A DNA stretch of 64,000 nucleotides from an uncultured Bacteroidales bacterium (GCA_902799685.1 CADCBO010000012.1:25937-89936), one strand, 5' to 3'; counted from the stretch's first letter, positions 35,503 to 47,181 are shown. Made by a program: numbers and translations. Notes: generated by a model not told the origin, from the sequence alone.

Positions 35503-36594
35503 ATGAGTGAAAGGATAACAGTAGGCATCACCCAGGGTGATGTAAACGGCATAGGATACGAGGTTATACTCAAGACTTTTGCAGACCCCACAATGTTTGA
35601 GTTCTGTACCCCGGTGGTGTATGGGTCGCCCAAGGTTATGACATACCACCGCAAGGCCATTGATTCTCCCACCAATTTCACCGTGGTGGACAGCGCCCGC
35701 GATGCACAGCCGGACCGCCTGAACGTGGTGAACTGCAATCCGGATGATGTCAAGGTGGATTTCGGCCTGCCTACCCAGGAGAGTGGGCAGGCTGCGTTCC
35801 AGGCTCTGGAACGTGCCGTAAAGGAGTATCGTGAGGGTAAGATAGATGTGCTGGTCACGGCTCCTATCAACAAGAAGACCATCCACTCCGATGCATTCAG
35901 TTTTCCCGGTCACACAGAGTACATAGAGGCTCAGCTGGGTGAGGGCAACCATGCGCTGATGATTCTCATGAACAGCTCCATGAGGGTGGCGCTGGCTACC
36001 ATTCATGAGCCGATTTCCCGGGTCGCTTCACTTTTGAGCAAGGAGCTTATCAAGGAGAAGCTGTCCATACTGAACAACTCGCTCAAGAAGGATTTCGGAA
36101 TAGAGATTCCGCGCATAGCGGTGCTTGCCCTGAATCCCCACGCCAGCGATGACGGTCTGATAGGCAAGGAGGAGAATGAGATAATCAAGCCTGCCATCAA
36201 TGAGGCTGTGGCCGATAAGATACAGTGCTTCGGGCCGTTCTCTGCCGACGGTTTCTTTGGCAACGGCGATTACCGCAGGTTCGATGCCGTGCTGGCCATG
36301 TATCACGACCAGGGGCTTATTCCGCTCAAGGCGCTGGACATGGAGTGCGGCGTGAACTTTACCGCCGGATTGCCTGTGGTGCGCACATCGCCCGACCACG
36401 GTACGGCATACGACATAGCAGGCAAGGGTGTGGCCAGCGAGGAGTCCATGCGTCAGGCCATATTCGCGGCCATTGACATATTCCGCTCACGCAGGGCCGA
36501 GGATGAGATACATGCCAATCCGCTTGGCAAGCTCTATTTTGACCGTCGCGACGACAGCGACAAGCTCAAGCATCTGGATCAGGAAAAGGAGTAA
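35503..36594 (+). CDS. pdxA: 4-hydroxythreonine-4-phosphate dehydrogenase PdxA
   Basis: The 363-residue protein shows GITQGDVNGIGYEVILK at the start, the SFPGHTEYIEAQLG and ALNPHASDDGLIGKEE motifs with metal-binding His, MYHDQGLIPLKALD, and RTSPDHGTAYDIAGKG. It oxidises 4-phospho-hydroxythreonine in the DXP-dependent route to pyridoxal phosphate, with divalent metal and NAD. All binding residues seem intact. It is 17 bases after the DUF4837 gene and 18 bases before the nucleotidyltransferase gene. Confidence 0.95.
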   Translation: MSERITVGITQGDVNGIGYEVILKTFADPTMFEFCTPVVYGSPKVMTYHRKAIDSPTNFTVVDSARDAQPDRLNVVNCNPDDVKVDFGLPTQESGQAAFQALERAVKEYREGKIDVLVTAPINKKTIHSDAFSFPGHTEYIEAQLGEGNHALMILMNSSMRVALATIHEPISRVASLLSKELIKEKLSILNNSLKKDFGIEIPRIAVLALNPHASDDGLIGKEENEIIKPAINEAVADKIQCFGPFSADGFFGNGDYRRFDAVLAMYHDQGLIPLKALDMECGVNFTAGLPVVRTSPDHGTAYDIAGKGVASEESMRQAIFAAIDIFRSRRAEDEIHANPLGKLYFDRRDDSDKLKHLDQEKE

Positions 36595-36612
36595 TCCTTC
36601 TCTTTTGGAATA

Positions 36613-37308
36613 ATGGTTTTCGGCATCATTTCGGCAGGTGAGGGCAGCCGTCTGGCAAGTGAGGGATTAACTCTGCCCAAGCCGTTGGTGCCGGTCTGTG
36701 GTGTTCCCATTATAGAACGCCTGGTCCGCATTTTCATGGATTGCGATGCTGAGCGAATAGCTGTGATTGTAAACGGAGAATCCATGGAGACGGTAGCCCT
36801 GCTCAAAGGTTTGGCAAAAGAGATGCCGATAGAGCTGATAGTCAGGAAAACGCCTACGCCCATGCACAGCCTTATGGAGCTTGCACCATATCTGGGCTGT
36901 GACCGTTTCTGTGTGACTACTGTCGATACCGTTTTCTCCCGTAACCGTTTCCGCACAATGATGGATGAGTTCTCCAAGACATCACTGGACGGTCTGATGG
37001 GCGTTACATCATTTGTAGATGATGAAAAACCCTTGTATGTGGCTGCGGACGAGGATATGCTTATACGCGGATTTTTGGACGAGCAGGAGAACTGCCGATA
37101 TGTTTCGGCAGGCATATATGCCCTAAAGGTTTCTACACTTGATGTGCTTGAAGGCTGTCTGGAAAGCGGACAGACGCGTATGCGTTATTTCCAGCGTCAG
37201 TTATTGGATTCAGGGATGCGCCTTAAAGCTTACGATATGGGACAGGTGGTTGACTTGGATCATGTGAGTGATATCATCAAGGCGGAAAAAATAGCAGAGC
37301 GGGAATGA
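36613..37308 (+). CDS. Nucleotidyltransferase (NTP_transferase family)
   Basis: The 231-residue enzyme has the GIISAGEGSRLASEGLTLPKP nucleotide-binding start, VCGVPIIERLV, and the VTTDTVFS-like metal site (VTTVDTVFS). It would activate a small phosphate ester or sugar phosphate with CTP or another NTP. It overlaps the ATP-grasp gene by four bases. The five genes from here to 40725 contain an ATP-grasp enzyme, a CDP-alcohol phosphotransferase, a flippase-like protein and a HAD phosphatase. The product is thus likely a CDP-activated lipid head group. The substrate is not determined. Confidence 0.8.
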   Translation: MVFGIISAGEGSRLASEGLTLPKPLVPVCGVPIIERLVRIFMDCDAERIAVIVNGESMETVALLKGLAKEMPIELIVRKTPTPMHSLMELAPYLGCDRFCVTTVDTVFSRNRFRTMMDEFSKTSLDGLMGVTSFVDDEKPLYVAADEDMLIRGFLDEQENCRYVSAGIYALKVSTLDVLEGCLESGQTRMRYFQRQLLDSGMRLKAYDMGQVVDLDHVSDIIKAEKIAERE

Positions 37309-38135
37309 AGTATCTTGGAGTAAGCCGTGCAGAGATATATTCGCCCAACAGCGTGGGGGGCGATGCCGCCGTGTTCCGTGCTGTTACTTTAGAACTGGAG
37401 CGCTGTGGTAATGAGGTGCTTTGTATGACCGAGCAGGAACTGGTTTCCAAGGACCTTCCTGACGGTATTGACGGCATATTCCAGATGGCACGCAGCGGTG
37501 AGGCCCTGGCTGTATTGGATAATGCGCTTGTTCCTGTAATTAACACCGTGCAGGCTGTTTTGAACTGTTCACGTGCCCGGCAGATGGAGATCCTGCAAGG
37601 CTCCGGACTGGTTCCTGAAAGTTTGATATGCAAAACCATTGGTGTTCCTATGGGGTGGAATAGTTTCCCTTGCTGGATAAAGCGTGCCGACAGTCATGCT
37701 GTGGAACAGGATGATGTACAGTTTGTGCAGAATGCCGGAGAGTGTGCCGCTGCAATGCGTAGTATGTCGGAGCGGGGCATTAGGGATTGTGTGCTACAGG
37801 CACATGTAAAAGGGTGGCTGGTAAAGTTCTACGGAGTGAGAGGATACGGGTTGACAGACTGCTATGCTGCAACCGTCAGGGATGGCAAGTTCGGCTTGGA
37901 ACGCTACAATGATACGCCAGATAGTGCCAGTGTGGATATGGATGCGCTCACCGCTGTGGCGGATCGGGCATCGGAGTTGCTTGGAGTTGATGTGTATGGC
38001 GGTGATGCGGTGGTGGGGCAGGATGGAAGGATTACCTTGATTGATTTCAATGACTGGCCCAGTTTCCGTACCTGTACCGTAGGGGCGGCGCAGAAGATTG
38101 CAGAACTGATAATGCGTAAGATAAATGGCAGATAA
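37305..38135 (+). CDS. ATP-grasp family protein
   Basis: The 276-residue protein has a short N-terminal Rossmann-like part (ISPNSVGGDAAVFRAVTLELE region). The ATP-grasp core follows: FPCWIKRADSHAVEQDD, CVLQAHVKGWLVKFYG, and the metal site TLIDFNDWPSF near the end. Such enzymes join a carboxylate to an amine or thiol through an acyl phosphate. It overlaps both neighbours (four and eleven bases) in the lipid-head-group cluster. An ATP-grasp enzyme next to a CDP-alcohol phosphotransferase suggests that the head group carries an amide or amino-acid part. Confidence 0.75.
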   Translation: MKYLGVSRAEIYSPNSVGGDAAVFRAVTLELERCGNEVLCMTEQELVSKDLPDGIDGIFQMARSGEALAVLDNALVPVINTVQAVLNCSRARQMEILQGSGLVPESLICKTIGVPMGWNSFPCWIKRADSHAVEQDDVQFVQNAGECAAAMRSMSERGIRDCVLQAHVKGWLVKFYGVRGYGLTDCYAATVRDGKFGLERYNDTPDSASVDMDALTAVADRASELLGVDVYGGDAVVGQDGRITLIDFNDWPSFRTCTVGAAQKIAELIMRKINGR

Positions 38136-39051
38136 AAGGACAAGGGCGGTTGAGGCCACTTTCAAGTCCCGTGACACCGAGGAGTGGCTGGATATTTGGT
38201 TTACCAGACCTGTTGGGCTACAGTTTGCACGTCTTTTCAATCTGCTGGGGGTGCATCCCAATGTGGTAACTATCATATCTATATTCCTGGGCGTTTTTGC
38301 AGGTTACTGCTGGTGGCACACCACGATGGACTGGACCGTTCTGGGCATACTGATGCTCATGCTGGCAAACTTTCTTGACAGTGCCGACGGGCAGCTGGCC
38401 CGAATGACAGGCAAGAAGACCCTTTGGGGCCGCCTGCTGGACGGGTTTGCCGGAGATTTGTGGTTTGCTTCAATATATATATTCCTTGCACTGAGACTTA
38501 CGGACCAGCCTATGCCTTTGGGTGGTGGCCGTGTCTGGGGAATATGGATCTGGGTGATAATGCTTGTGTCGGGCGGAGTGTTCCATTCGCGTCAGGCCGG
38601 ACTGGCCGATTATTACCGCAACATATATCTGCTGTTTCACGGAGACCATTCGGAACTTAATGACAGCCGTGAGCTTGCAGAACAGCAGCGTAATACCCCG
38701 TGGAGGGAACGCTGGTTCTGGAAGATATGGCTCTTCTTTTATCAGGGCTATACACGCACGCAGGAGCGAATGACTCCGTGCTTTCAGAAGTTCCGCGCCG
38801 CCGTTCGCGGCAAGTACGGAAACGGGATCCCGCCTGAACTGGGCGCTGAGTTCTGCCGCCGCACTTACCATCTGCTCAAATGGACAAACATTTCAACGTT
38901 CAATACCCGCGCAATAGTGCTCTACATTACACTTTTGGTTGGATTGCCCTGGATATACTTCATATTTGAGCTCACGGTTATGAACGTGATTTTCTTTGGT
39001 ATGAGGTCTGCGCATGAAAAGGTTTGCCGTGAAATGATGAATATGATATGA
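38125..39051 (+). CDS. CDP-alcohol phosphatidyltransferase family protein
   Basis: The 308-residue membrane protein contains the complete family motif D-x2-DG-x2-AR followed by G-x3-D-x3-D (DSADGQLARMTG, then GRLLDGFAGD), at about 90-115. Around six hydrophobic helices are present. A soluble insert lies at about 175-240. The family transfers a phospho-alcohol from a CDP-activated donor to a lipid or alcohol acceptor. It sits with an NTP transferase and a HAD phosphatase, as in phosphatidylinositol synthesis in Bacteroides, but no inositol-phosphate synthase is seen in this window. Confidence 0.9.
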   Translation: MADKRTRAVEATFKSRDTEEWLDIWFTRPVGLQFARLFNLLGVHPNVVTIISIFLGVFAGYCWWHTTMDWTVLGILMLMLANFLDSADGQLARMTGKKTLWGRLLDGFAGDLWFASIYIFLALRLTDQPMPLGGGRVWGIWIWVIMLVSGGVFHSRQAGLADYYRNIYLLFHGDHSELNDSRELAEQQRNTPWRERWFWKIWLFFYQGYTRTQERMTPCFQKFRAAVRGKYGNGIPPELGAEFCRRTYHLLKWTNISTFNTRAIVLYITLLVGLPWIYFIFELTVMNVIFFGMRSAHEKVCREMMNMI

Positions 39052-40047
39052 AAAAAAACTGGCAGACAATATTCTTCCTGTTCGGACTGGCGGCAGTAGT
39101 ACTGATGCTGTTCACGTTTGATGCTGACTGGATCAGAGTCAGACAGGTGTTGTCACAGGCCGGAATATGGTTCCCGGTAATTGTGCTGCTCTGGGGATTC
39201 ATCTATCTTATGAACGCCTGCTCATTCGGTCTTATTATCAATGACGGAACGGGTAGGAGAGTGCCTTTCAGTAAGGTGTTCCAGCTCACAGTTTCAGGGT
39301 ATGCCCTGAACTATGTCACTCCGCTTGGTCTTATGGGTGGAGAGCCTTACCGCATACTTGAACTGCAGGGGTATGTTGGCGGACGTAAGGCAACATCGGC
39401 AGTGATACTATACTCCATGATGCATATCTGTTCCCATTTCTGTTTCTGGCTGTCGGCAGTAGCCCTGTACGTGGTGCTGCATTTTGTGGCCGATAGCTAT
39501 GCGCTGGACTTATGGATGTGCATTATGCTGGGCGTTATGACTGTGGTGTTTGTTGCAGTGCTGTGGGTGTTTTCACTTGGCTACCGCAAGGGATTCGTGG
39601 TCAAGGTATTCGGCCTTTTGAGCCGCATTCCTTTTGTAAAGAAGTGGGCTGCCGGTTATCTGGAAAGGCATCGTGCCGACCTGGAGGATGTGGACAACCA
39701 GATTGCGTTCCTGCACACGCAGCGCAGGGCTCCGTTCTGGTGGTCGCTGCTGCTGGAGTATTCCGCACGGGTTGTTTCATGCCTGGAGTATTGGCTGTTG
39801 ATTGGCATGCTGGAGCCCGGATTCACGTTTTGGGACAGCATACTGGTAATGGCGTTCTCATCGCTGTTCAGCAATCTGATATTCTTCTCACCCATGCAGA
39901 TGGGCGGATATGAGGGTGGAATGGCCCTTGCTGCAGGCGGAGTCCAGGTGCCAGGCGCATACGGACTCTACACCGCGCTTGTGGCCCGCCTGCGCCAGGT
40001 GGTTTGGACTGTGATAGGTGTAATCTTGATTAAGGTGGGCAAACGGA

Positions 40048-40055
<8 letters not shown>
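39048..40055 (+). CDS. LPG_synthase_TM (UPF0104) flippase-like membrane protein
   Basis: The 335-residue protein has about seven or eight helices and the family landmarks: SGYALNYVTPLGLMGGEPYRILELQG near residue 82, AVILYSMMHI, and FFSPMQMGGYEGGMALAAG near 283. This is the transmembrane part of the MprF superfamily without the aminoacyl-transferase domain. Relatives often move lipids across the inner membrane. It overlaps the CDP-alcohol gene by four bases and the HAD gene by eight. It may flip the lipid made by this cluster. Confidence 0.85.
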
Positions 40056-41857
<1,802 letters not shown>

Positions 41858-41876
41858 CTATTTGATTTCGGTAACA

Positions 41877-42104
41877 CAATGGGGACGGTTCCTTCTGTGT
41901 GCCTTTGGGAGTACAGGTATAGGAAACCCTGGCCGCCCGTGGGCTTGTGAACGGGAGGGGCCCGTGCCTAAGAAGATGCTTTGGAAGATGGGAACTTGTT
42001 CACGTCTTTCAGAGCGTCTTATTAGGGATGGGAGAGATAGCGCGAAGCGCGTAGTTTCAAATACCTGTACTCCCAAAGGTACACAGAAGGAATTGTCCCC
42101 ATTG
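41877..42104. repeat. Palindromic intergenic repeat element, copy B
   Basis: The 44-bp ends (41877-41920 and 42061-42104) are inverted copies with three mismatches. They carry the core GGGGACGGTTCCTTCTGTG. The interior matches copies A and C in inverted orientation (GCGCGAAGCGCG, GGAGGGGCCCG). It lies between the esterase and the broken peptidase gene, both on the minus strand. Confidence 0.85.
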
Positions 42105-42106
42105 TA

Positions 42107-43982
42107 TTAAAGGTTATCATCAAAGTAATCAGTAACTTTCTGCATAAGGTGAACGCGGTCACGACCCATGACATTGTGCTCATGAGTGGGATAGGGGAAA
42201 TAGTCCAGTTGGACGCCCTCCTTGATGCATGCTTCCACAAAACTCAGGCTGTGCTCCCACACCACGGTGTTGTCTATGGCTCCCTGGCATATCAGCAGTT
42301 TGCCCTTAAGGTCACCTGCACGCGGTATAAGACTGGTTTTCTTGAGTCCGTCAGCGTTGGTCTTATCGGTCTCCATATAGCGCTCGCCGTACATAACCTC
42401 ATACCATTTCCAGTCAATGACCGGACCTCCGGCCACACCTACGCTCCTTATCCACCCAGTCATGACTCATGAGCCACTTCATGCCCTCCATCTGGTCGGC
42501 CATCTCAGCCTGTCCGCAATACTTATGGATGGCTTTCTCATAATCGGCTCCGTGGTGCTGTGTACCGCGGTTGTCCATTACGAATACCACATACCCGTGC
42601 TGGGCCATATACATCTCCCAGGTGCGCAGCAGGGCATTGAATGAGTTGGTTACCATCTGTGAGTGCGGGCCGCCGTAAACATACAGAATTACCGGATATT
42701 TCCTGGCGGGATCAAAGTCGATAGGCTTGATAAGACGGTAGTGGTTGTCAAACTTGCCGTCTGCGCTCTTGATTGAGCCCAGTTCAATGGGGCAGTAGTT
42801 GTAGTCCGGTCTGTTGTCCTGTGCACGGAACATCTCGCGCGGCTTCTTGCCGTCGGTCTGTGCAATGCTTATCACACGGGGAGTGTTGAGCTCGGACCAT
42901 GTGTCGATGAAATATTTGCCGTCGGGGCTTATCTGACAGGTGTGCCAGCCCGGTTCACGGGTCAGCTGCTGGGCCTTCCCGGTCTTGATGTCGGCACGGA
43001 ACAGATGACGGTCCACTGGTGACAGCTCAAAAGAGTAGTAATAGACGTACTTGCCTTTAACCATAATAAGCTCCAGGTCGGCATCGGTCCTGACAATGCG
43101 CTTGGGCTCACCGCCCTTAGTGCTGCCCAGATAGAGGTTCCAGTAGCCGTCACGCACATTGGTCTGGTAGATGAAGTGTTCGGGGTCATCGGGCAGGAAT
43201 GTCAGGGGATACTGCGGCTCCACATACCGGTCATCATGGTCGGTAAAGAGTGTGCCCAGACACTTGCCGTTAGTGGCATCATAAACGTTCAGATGCATGT
43301 TCTTCTGGGCGCGGTCCAGCACCTGGATGTAGATGCGGTCGCTCTCCGGCCCCCATGTGATGTTGGTCAGGTAGCGTTCCTGGTCAAAATCGGTGACGTC
43401 CATCCATACGGTTGTGCCCTTGTCAATATCGTAAACTCCCAGGGTGATTATCTCCGATGTCATGCCGTTCATGGGGTAGCGTATCTCCTTGAGCGTGCCT
43501 GTGCGGGTGGTGATGTCCAGCAGCGGGAACAGCGTGACGCGGCTCTCATCCTTCTTATAGAAGGCTATCTTGCGGCGGTCAGGTGACACGAATATACCGC
43601 CGTCAATGCCGAACTCGTTTCGGCTCACGGTCTCACCGCATACAATGCCTTTCTGATTAAAGGCTGTCACCTGATGCTCAACGCTGTCGCTGTCTAAATA
43701 CCACACCTCACCGTCACGGCTGAATGCCCTGAAATGGTCCTTCTTGGCCAGCTTGACCATTGGCTCGCCCATCTCCTTTCCGGTATGTGCATCGATATGG
43801 TGAGTCTGCCCCTCCCAACTGTAGGTATAGACCGATCCGCCCATATCCCATGAGTATCGCGGGGCGTTAACCGGAGCACCGCCCATCAGGACAGCCTCCT
43901 CCATAGTGAGCAGCCTGCGCTCCTCCTGCGCCTGCACCCCCAGTGCCAGAAGCACTGCAGCAAATAATATAATCTTTTTCAT
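42107..43982 (-). pseudogene. S9 (DPP-IV-like) peptidase with deleted active-site segment
   Basis: The N-terminal part (signal peptide from MKKIILFAAV, then a DPP-IV beta-propeller: RYSWDMGGSVYTYSW, WGPESDRIYIQVLDR, REPGWHTCQISPDGKYF) runs to SHDWVDKER near 42440. There it shifts frame. The C-terminal hydrolase part continues in another frame with VGVAGGPVIDWKWYEV and ends at 42107. Relatives have about 26 residues in between, including the GWSxGG nucleophile, and these are missing. Asp (GAIDNTV) and His (THEHNV) of the triad remain. A deletion of roughly 80 bases therefore removes Ser and breaks the frame. Either the gene is dead or the assembly has an error here. Repeat elements lie at both ends. 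Confidence 0.8.
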
Positions 43983-43998
43983 ACTTCTTATTAGTCTG

Positions 43999-44171
43999 AC
44001 AATAGGGACGGTTCCTTCCGTGCACCCGGGGGTATGGGTATCTGAAACTACGCGCTTCGCGCTATCCCTCCCACCGCTTCGCGGCGGGCCCCTCCCGTTC
44101 ACAAGCCCACGGGCGGCCATGGTTTCCTATACCCATACCCCCGGGTGCACGGAAGGAACCGTCCCTATTGT
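43999..44171. repeat. Palindromic intergenic repeat element, copy C
   Basis: Perfect 43-bp inverted ends (43999-44041 and 44129-44171) begin with ACAATAGGGACGGTTCC. The interior contains CTGAAACTACGCGCTTCG, as in copy A. It fills the gap between the broken peptidase gene and rel. No coding frame of its own is credible. Confidence 0.9.
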
Positions 44172-44178
44172 GTGATTA

Positions 44179-46350
44179 TCAGTTAATACGTTCTACTTCT
44201 CGTACACCCTTTATCTGCTTGAGTTTCTTGACCAGCCGGTCCAGCGATGACAGGTCACTGACCAGCACCGTAAGACGTCCCTGGAACAGGCCGCCGTTGG
44301 AGTCAATGCTGATGGAACGCAGCAGAGTATCGGGTTCCTTATTTATTATTGATGAAATGTTAGATACAATTCCAATGTCGTCCTGGCCCACCACATTGAG
44401 CGTGATGCTGTACTGGCTGCCGCTCTTGCCGCTCCAACGTGCCTTGACGATGCGGTAGGGGTATCGCTTGCGCATACGCAGCAGGTTGGGGCAGCCGCTG
44501 CGGTGGATGCGGATTCCGCCGTTGATGCTTACAAACCCAGTCACGTCATCACCGTAAATGGGATGGCAGCAGCCCGCCATCTTGAAGTCTATACCGGTCA
44601 GGTTGTCGCCTATAACAAGCACATCGGTCTCCTGAGCAACCTTTTTCTCAGTCTCCGCAAAAGTCTTCTCAATGTCAAAGTCCTGTGCACTGTGCACCTC
44701 CTGTTCGGCCTGAGCGTGCATCTCCTCATAAACGCGGAGCACGTCATCGACCGTAATCTCATCCTCCATAAGGGCGTGGAAGAAAGGAGTCTGCCCCTTG
44801 AATCCCATGCGCACTATCAGGCGCGACATATCGCTCTCCGATATATCTATCTTGCGGTTCTTGAAACGGCGCTGCAGCAGCTCCTTGCCGGCCTGGGCCT
44901 CACGGTTGCGTATCTCATTGATGCCTTGGCGTATGCGCATACGGGCTCGTGAAGTCACCGCTATGTTAAGCCAGTCCTGCTTGGGAGTCTGGGTGGATGA
45001 AGTGAGCACCTCGACGGTATCGCCGCTCTGCAGCTTGTGACTGATACGCACGTTGCGTCCTCCCACACGTGCACCCACACATGTAAGACCCAGTTTGCTG
45101 TGTATGGAGAATGCAAAATCCAGCACCGTAGCCCCCTTGGGCAGCTGCCGTACTTCACCGTTGGGAGTGAATACGAATATCTCCTCCTGATACATGTCCA
45201 GCGCAAAGTCCTTGCGCAACTCATCAGGACTGGTGTTGTGTTCCAGAATCTCGCGTATGCCGGCCATTACGCTGTCGGCCGCACCCTCGCTCTTGATGCC
45301 CTTGTATGACCAGTGAGCGGCCAGACCACGCTCCGCTATGTCATCCATGCGGCGGGTACGTATCTGAATCTCCACCCATTTGCTTTCAGGACCGTTCACC
45401 GTAATGTGCAGTGACTCGTAACCGTTGCTCTTGGGCACGCTAAGCCAATCTCGCAGACGCTTGGGGTTGGGCTGGTACATATCGGTCACAATGCTATAGA
45501 CCTGCCAGCATTGCGCCTTCTCCTTATCGGCCGGAGAGTCCAATATGATGCGGATTGCAAAGAGGTCATATATATGGTCCAGAGTGGTGTTCTGGGCCTT
45601 CATCTTGTTCCATATGCTGGATATGGACTTGGTGCGTCCCTTGATGGTGAACTTGAGCCCGGCCTCCTCCAGCTTGGCCTTGACCGGTCCGATGAACGCC
45701 TTGATGTAAGCTTCGCGTGCGCTCTTGGTCTCGTTGAGCTGGCGTGCAATGTCATCATAGACATCACGGTGCTCATACTTGACCACCATATCCTCCATCT
45801 CACTCTTGATGGCGTACAGACCCAGACGGTGGGCCATAGGGATATAGAGCAGGCGCGCCTCCTCTGTAACACGGAGCCGATAATCGGTATCAGTGGTATT
45901 TGACAGCATCTGCATCAGCACGTAGCGGTCGGCAATGAGGCAGATGATTACGCGGACATCCTCGGCAAATGACACCAGCAGCTTGCGGAAGTTCTCATCG
46001 GCAATGGAGTCATGCTTGGAGTAAAGCTCCTTGACCCGGCACATGCCCTGGATAAGCTGTGCCGCATCCTCTCCGAACTCCTGCATGAACTGCTCAGGAG
46101 CAATGAGCCCCTGCTGCACCATGGGATCGAACAGGGCGGTTAGCAGCGAGGCTTTTTTAAGCCCCGTTTTCTCAACAATGACCGTCCCGGTCCTGATGCA
46201 TCTCTCAAGAGTGGAAATACCGTGCTGGTCTGTACCGTATGCACCCTTGGCTATACCTTCGCGGAGCAAACCTTTCAGCCTGTTCCAGTCATCGGTCCCG
46301 AACATGGGCCTGGCCACTGTAACCAGATTTCTGTATAACCCGTAATCCAT
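44179..46350 (-). CDS. RelA/SpoT family (p)ppGpp synthetase with degenerate hydrolase domain
   Basis: The 723-residue protein has the long RSH layout. The N-terminal HD region reads LLTALFDPMV where active hydrolases have LLHDVVED, so hydrolysis is probably lost. The synthetase domain is intact (IKGRTKSISSIWNKM, IYDLFAIRIILD, NGYESLHITVNGP, EIQIRTRRMDDIAERGLAAHWSYKG). TGS (VFTPNGEVRQLPKGATVLDFAFSIH), a zinc-finger/CC region (AGCCHPIYGDDVTGFV) and a C-terminal ACT domain follow. Bacteroidetes commonly carry one bifunctional and one synthetase-type enzyme; this would be the latter. A -7 element ends eight bases before the ATG, so the mRNA may be nearly leaderless, or the true start may be further in (Met16). 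Confidence 0.9.
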   Translation of the reverse strand: MDYGLYRNLVTVARPMFGTDDWNRLKGLLREGIAKGAYGTDQHGISTLERCIRTGTVIVEKTGLKKASLLTALFDPMVQQGLIAPEQFMQEFGEDAAQLIQGMCRVKELYSKHDSIADENFRKLLVSFAEDVRVIICLIADRYVLMQMLSNTTDTDYRLRVTEEARLLYIPMAHRLGLYAIKSEMEDMVVKYEHRDVYDDIARQLNETKSAREAYIKAFIGPVKAKLEEAGLKFTIKGRTKSISSIWNKMKAQNTTLDHIYDLFAIRIILDSPADKEKAQCWQVYSIVTDMYQPNPKRLRDWLSVPKSNGYESLHITVNGPESKWVEIQIRTRRMDDIAERGLAAHWSYKGIKSEGAADSVMAGIREILEHNTSPDELRKDFALDMYQEEIFVFTPNGEVRQLPKGATVLDFAFSIHSKLGLTCVGARVGGRNVRISHKLQSGDTVEVLTSSTQTPKQDWLNIAVTSRARMRIRQGINEIRNREAQAGKELLQRRFKNRKIDISESDMSRLIVRMGFKGQTPFFHALMEDEITVDDVLRVYEEMHAQAEQEVHSAQDFDIEKTFAETEKKVAQETDVLVIGDNLTGIDFKMAGCCHPIYGDDVTGFVSINGGIRIHRSGCPNLLRMRKRYPYRIVKARWSGKSGSQYSITLNVVGQDDIGIVSNISSIINKEPDTLLRSISIDSNGGLFQGRLTVLVSDLSSLDRLVKKLKQIKGVREVERIN

Positions 46351-46357
46351 GTTATTG

Positions 46358-46365
46358 CAAAGATA
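46358..46365 (-). promoter_or_regulatory. -7 promoter element before rel
   Basis: The minus strand reads TATCTTTG, fitting TAnnTTTG. Only seven bases separate it from the assigned ATG at 46350. That leaves almost no leader and raises a question about the start codon. Confidence 0.45.
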
Positions 46366-46422
46366 TGCTTATTTATTATATCAGAAAGGGCATGTCCTGT
46401 TTTTTATTTGTACGTTTTGCAC

Positions 46423-46430
46423 TATATTTG
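46423..46430 (+). promoter_or_regulatory. -7 promoter element for the OMP gene at 46458
   Basis: TATATTTG matches TAnnTTTG, 27 bases before the ATG. It is divergent from the rel promoter. Confidence 0.6.
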
Positions 46431-46457
46431 CGTTCTGAAAAAGAATAATAACCGGAA

Positions 46458-47051
46458 ATGAAAATGAAAAAGTATTTTTTGCTGGCAATTGTAGCAATGC
46501 TTGCCGTAACAGGTGTCAAGGCACAGAGTGAAACAAAACAGGAGATAGCTGTTTCTTACGGATGGCTTTCAAACTCAGATTGGCTTAATGCCTTTGAGAG
46601 TATAGCGGATGCTATTTTCGGTGAGACCTATGAAGATGGTTCATATTTAGGTCCTGCCAGCCTTGAGTATTTCTATAACATTGAGCCCTGGATGGGTATA
46701 GGTGCCATTGCTGTTTACGGCCATGAGATAGAAGACAGTAACAAAGACGGCAATAAAGTGGGCACCAGAAAGAACAGTTATGTTTCTCTTATGCCTGCAG
46801 TCAAGTTCAACTGGTTGCGCCGTGATATGGTGGGGCTCTATTCAAAGTTAGGCGTAGGAGCTACCTGGCGCGTTGAGAAAAAGGATTTTGAAGGTGAGAA
46901 TTCAAAGTATAATTCCGACAAAAGAGACTTTCATGTAAACTGGCAGGTTTCTGTCATAGGTGTCGAAGTAGGAAAGCAGATCCGCGGCTTTGCCGAATAC
47001 GGTTTGGGCGAACAGGGTATGTTACAGGTGGGCCTCCGCTGCAGATTCTGA
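46458..47051 (+). CDS. Small outer-membrane beta-barrel protein
   Basis: The 197-residue protein starts with a signal peptide (KKYFLLAIVAMLAVTGVKAQS). The mature part has alternating hydrophobic strands typical of an eight-stranded OmpX/OmpW-like barrel: YFYNIEPWMGIGAIAVYGHE, SLMPAVKFNWLRR, YSKLGVGATWRV, and the last strand MLQVGLRCRF ending in Phe. The function is unknown. It is a single gene with its own promoter, and repeat element D follows the stop codon. Confidence 0.75.
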   Translation: MKMKKYFLLAIVAMLAVTGVKAQSETKQEIAVSYGWLSNSDWLNAFESIADAIFGETYEDGSYLGPASLEYFYNIEPWMGIGAIAVYGHEIEDSNKDGNKVGTRKNSYVSLMPAVKFNWLRRDMVGLYSKLGVGATWRVEKKDFEGENSKYNSDKRDFHVNWQVSVIGVEVGKQIRGFAEYGLGEQGMLQVGLRCRF

Positions 47052-47060
47052 TTCTCTCTT

Positions 47061-47124
47061 TAGCACATTGGGGACGGTTCTCCTTGTGTCGTCAAACACA
47101 AGGAGAACCGTCCCCAATGTGCTA
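47061..47124. repeat. Palindromic repeat element, copy D (short hairpin form)
   Basis: Two perfect 29-bp arms (47061-47089 and 47096-47124) surround a 6-base loop. They contain TTGGGGACGGTTCTCCTTGTG, the same core as copies A-C. As RNA it would be a very stable hairpin and could end the upstream transcript or protect its 3' end. Confidence 0.9.
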
Positions 47125-47181
47125 ACCAATGTGCTGTCTGCCAAAATTTCCTAAAAATGGAGCATGTAGCCGAAAAATGCG

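Noticed and set aside
41877-44171. Composite insertion sequence formed by repeats B and C around the broken peptidase gene
   Set aside because: There is no transposase. The repeats are intergenic members of a dispersed family, and the gene between them is a normal chromosomal peptidase.
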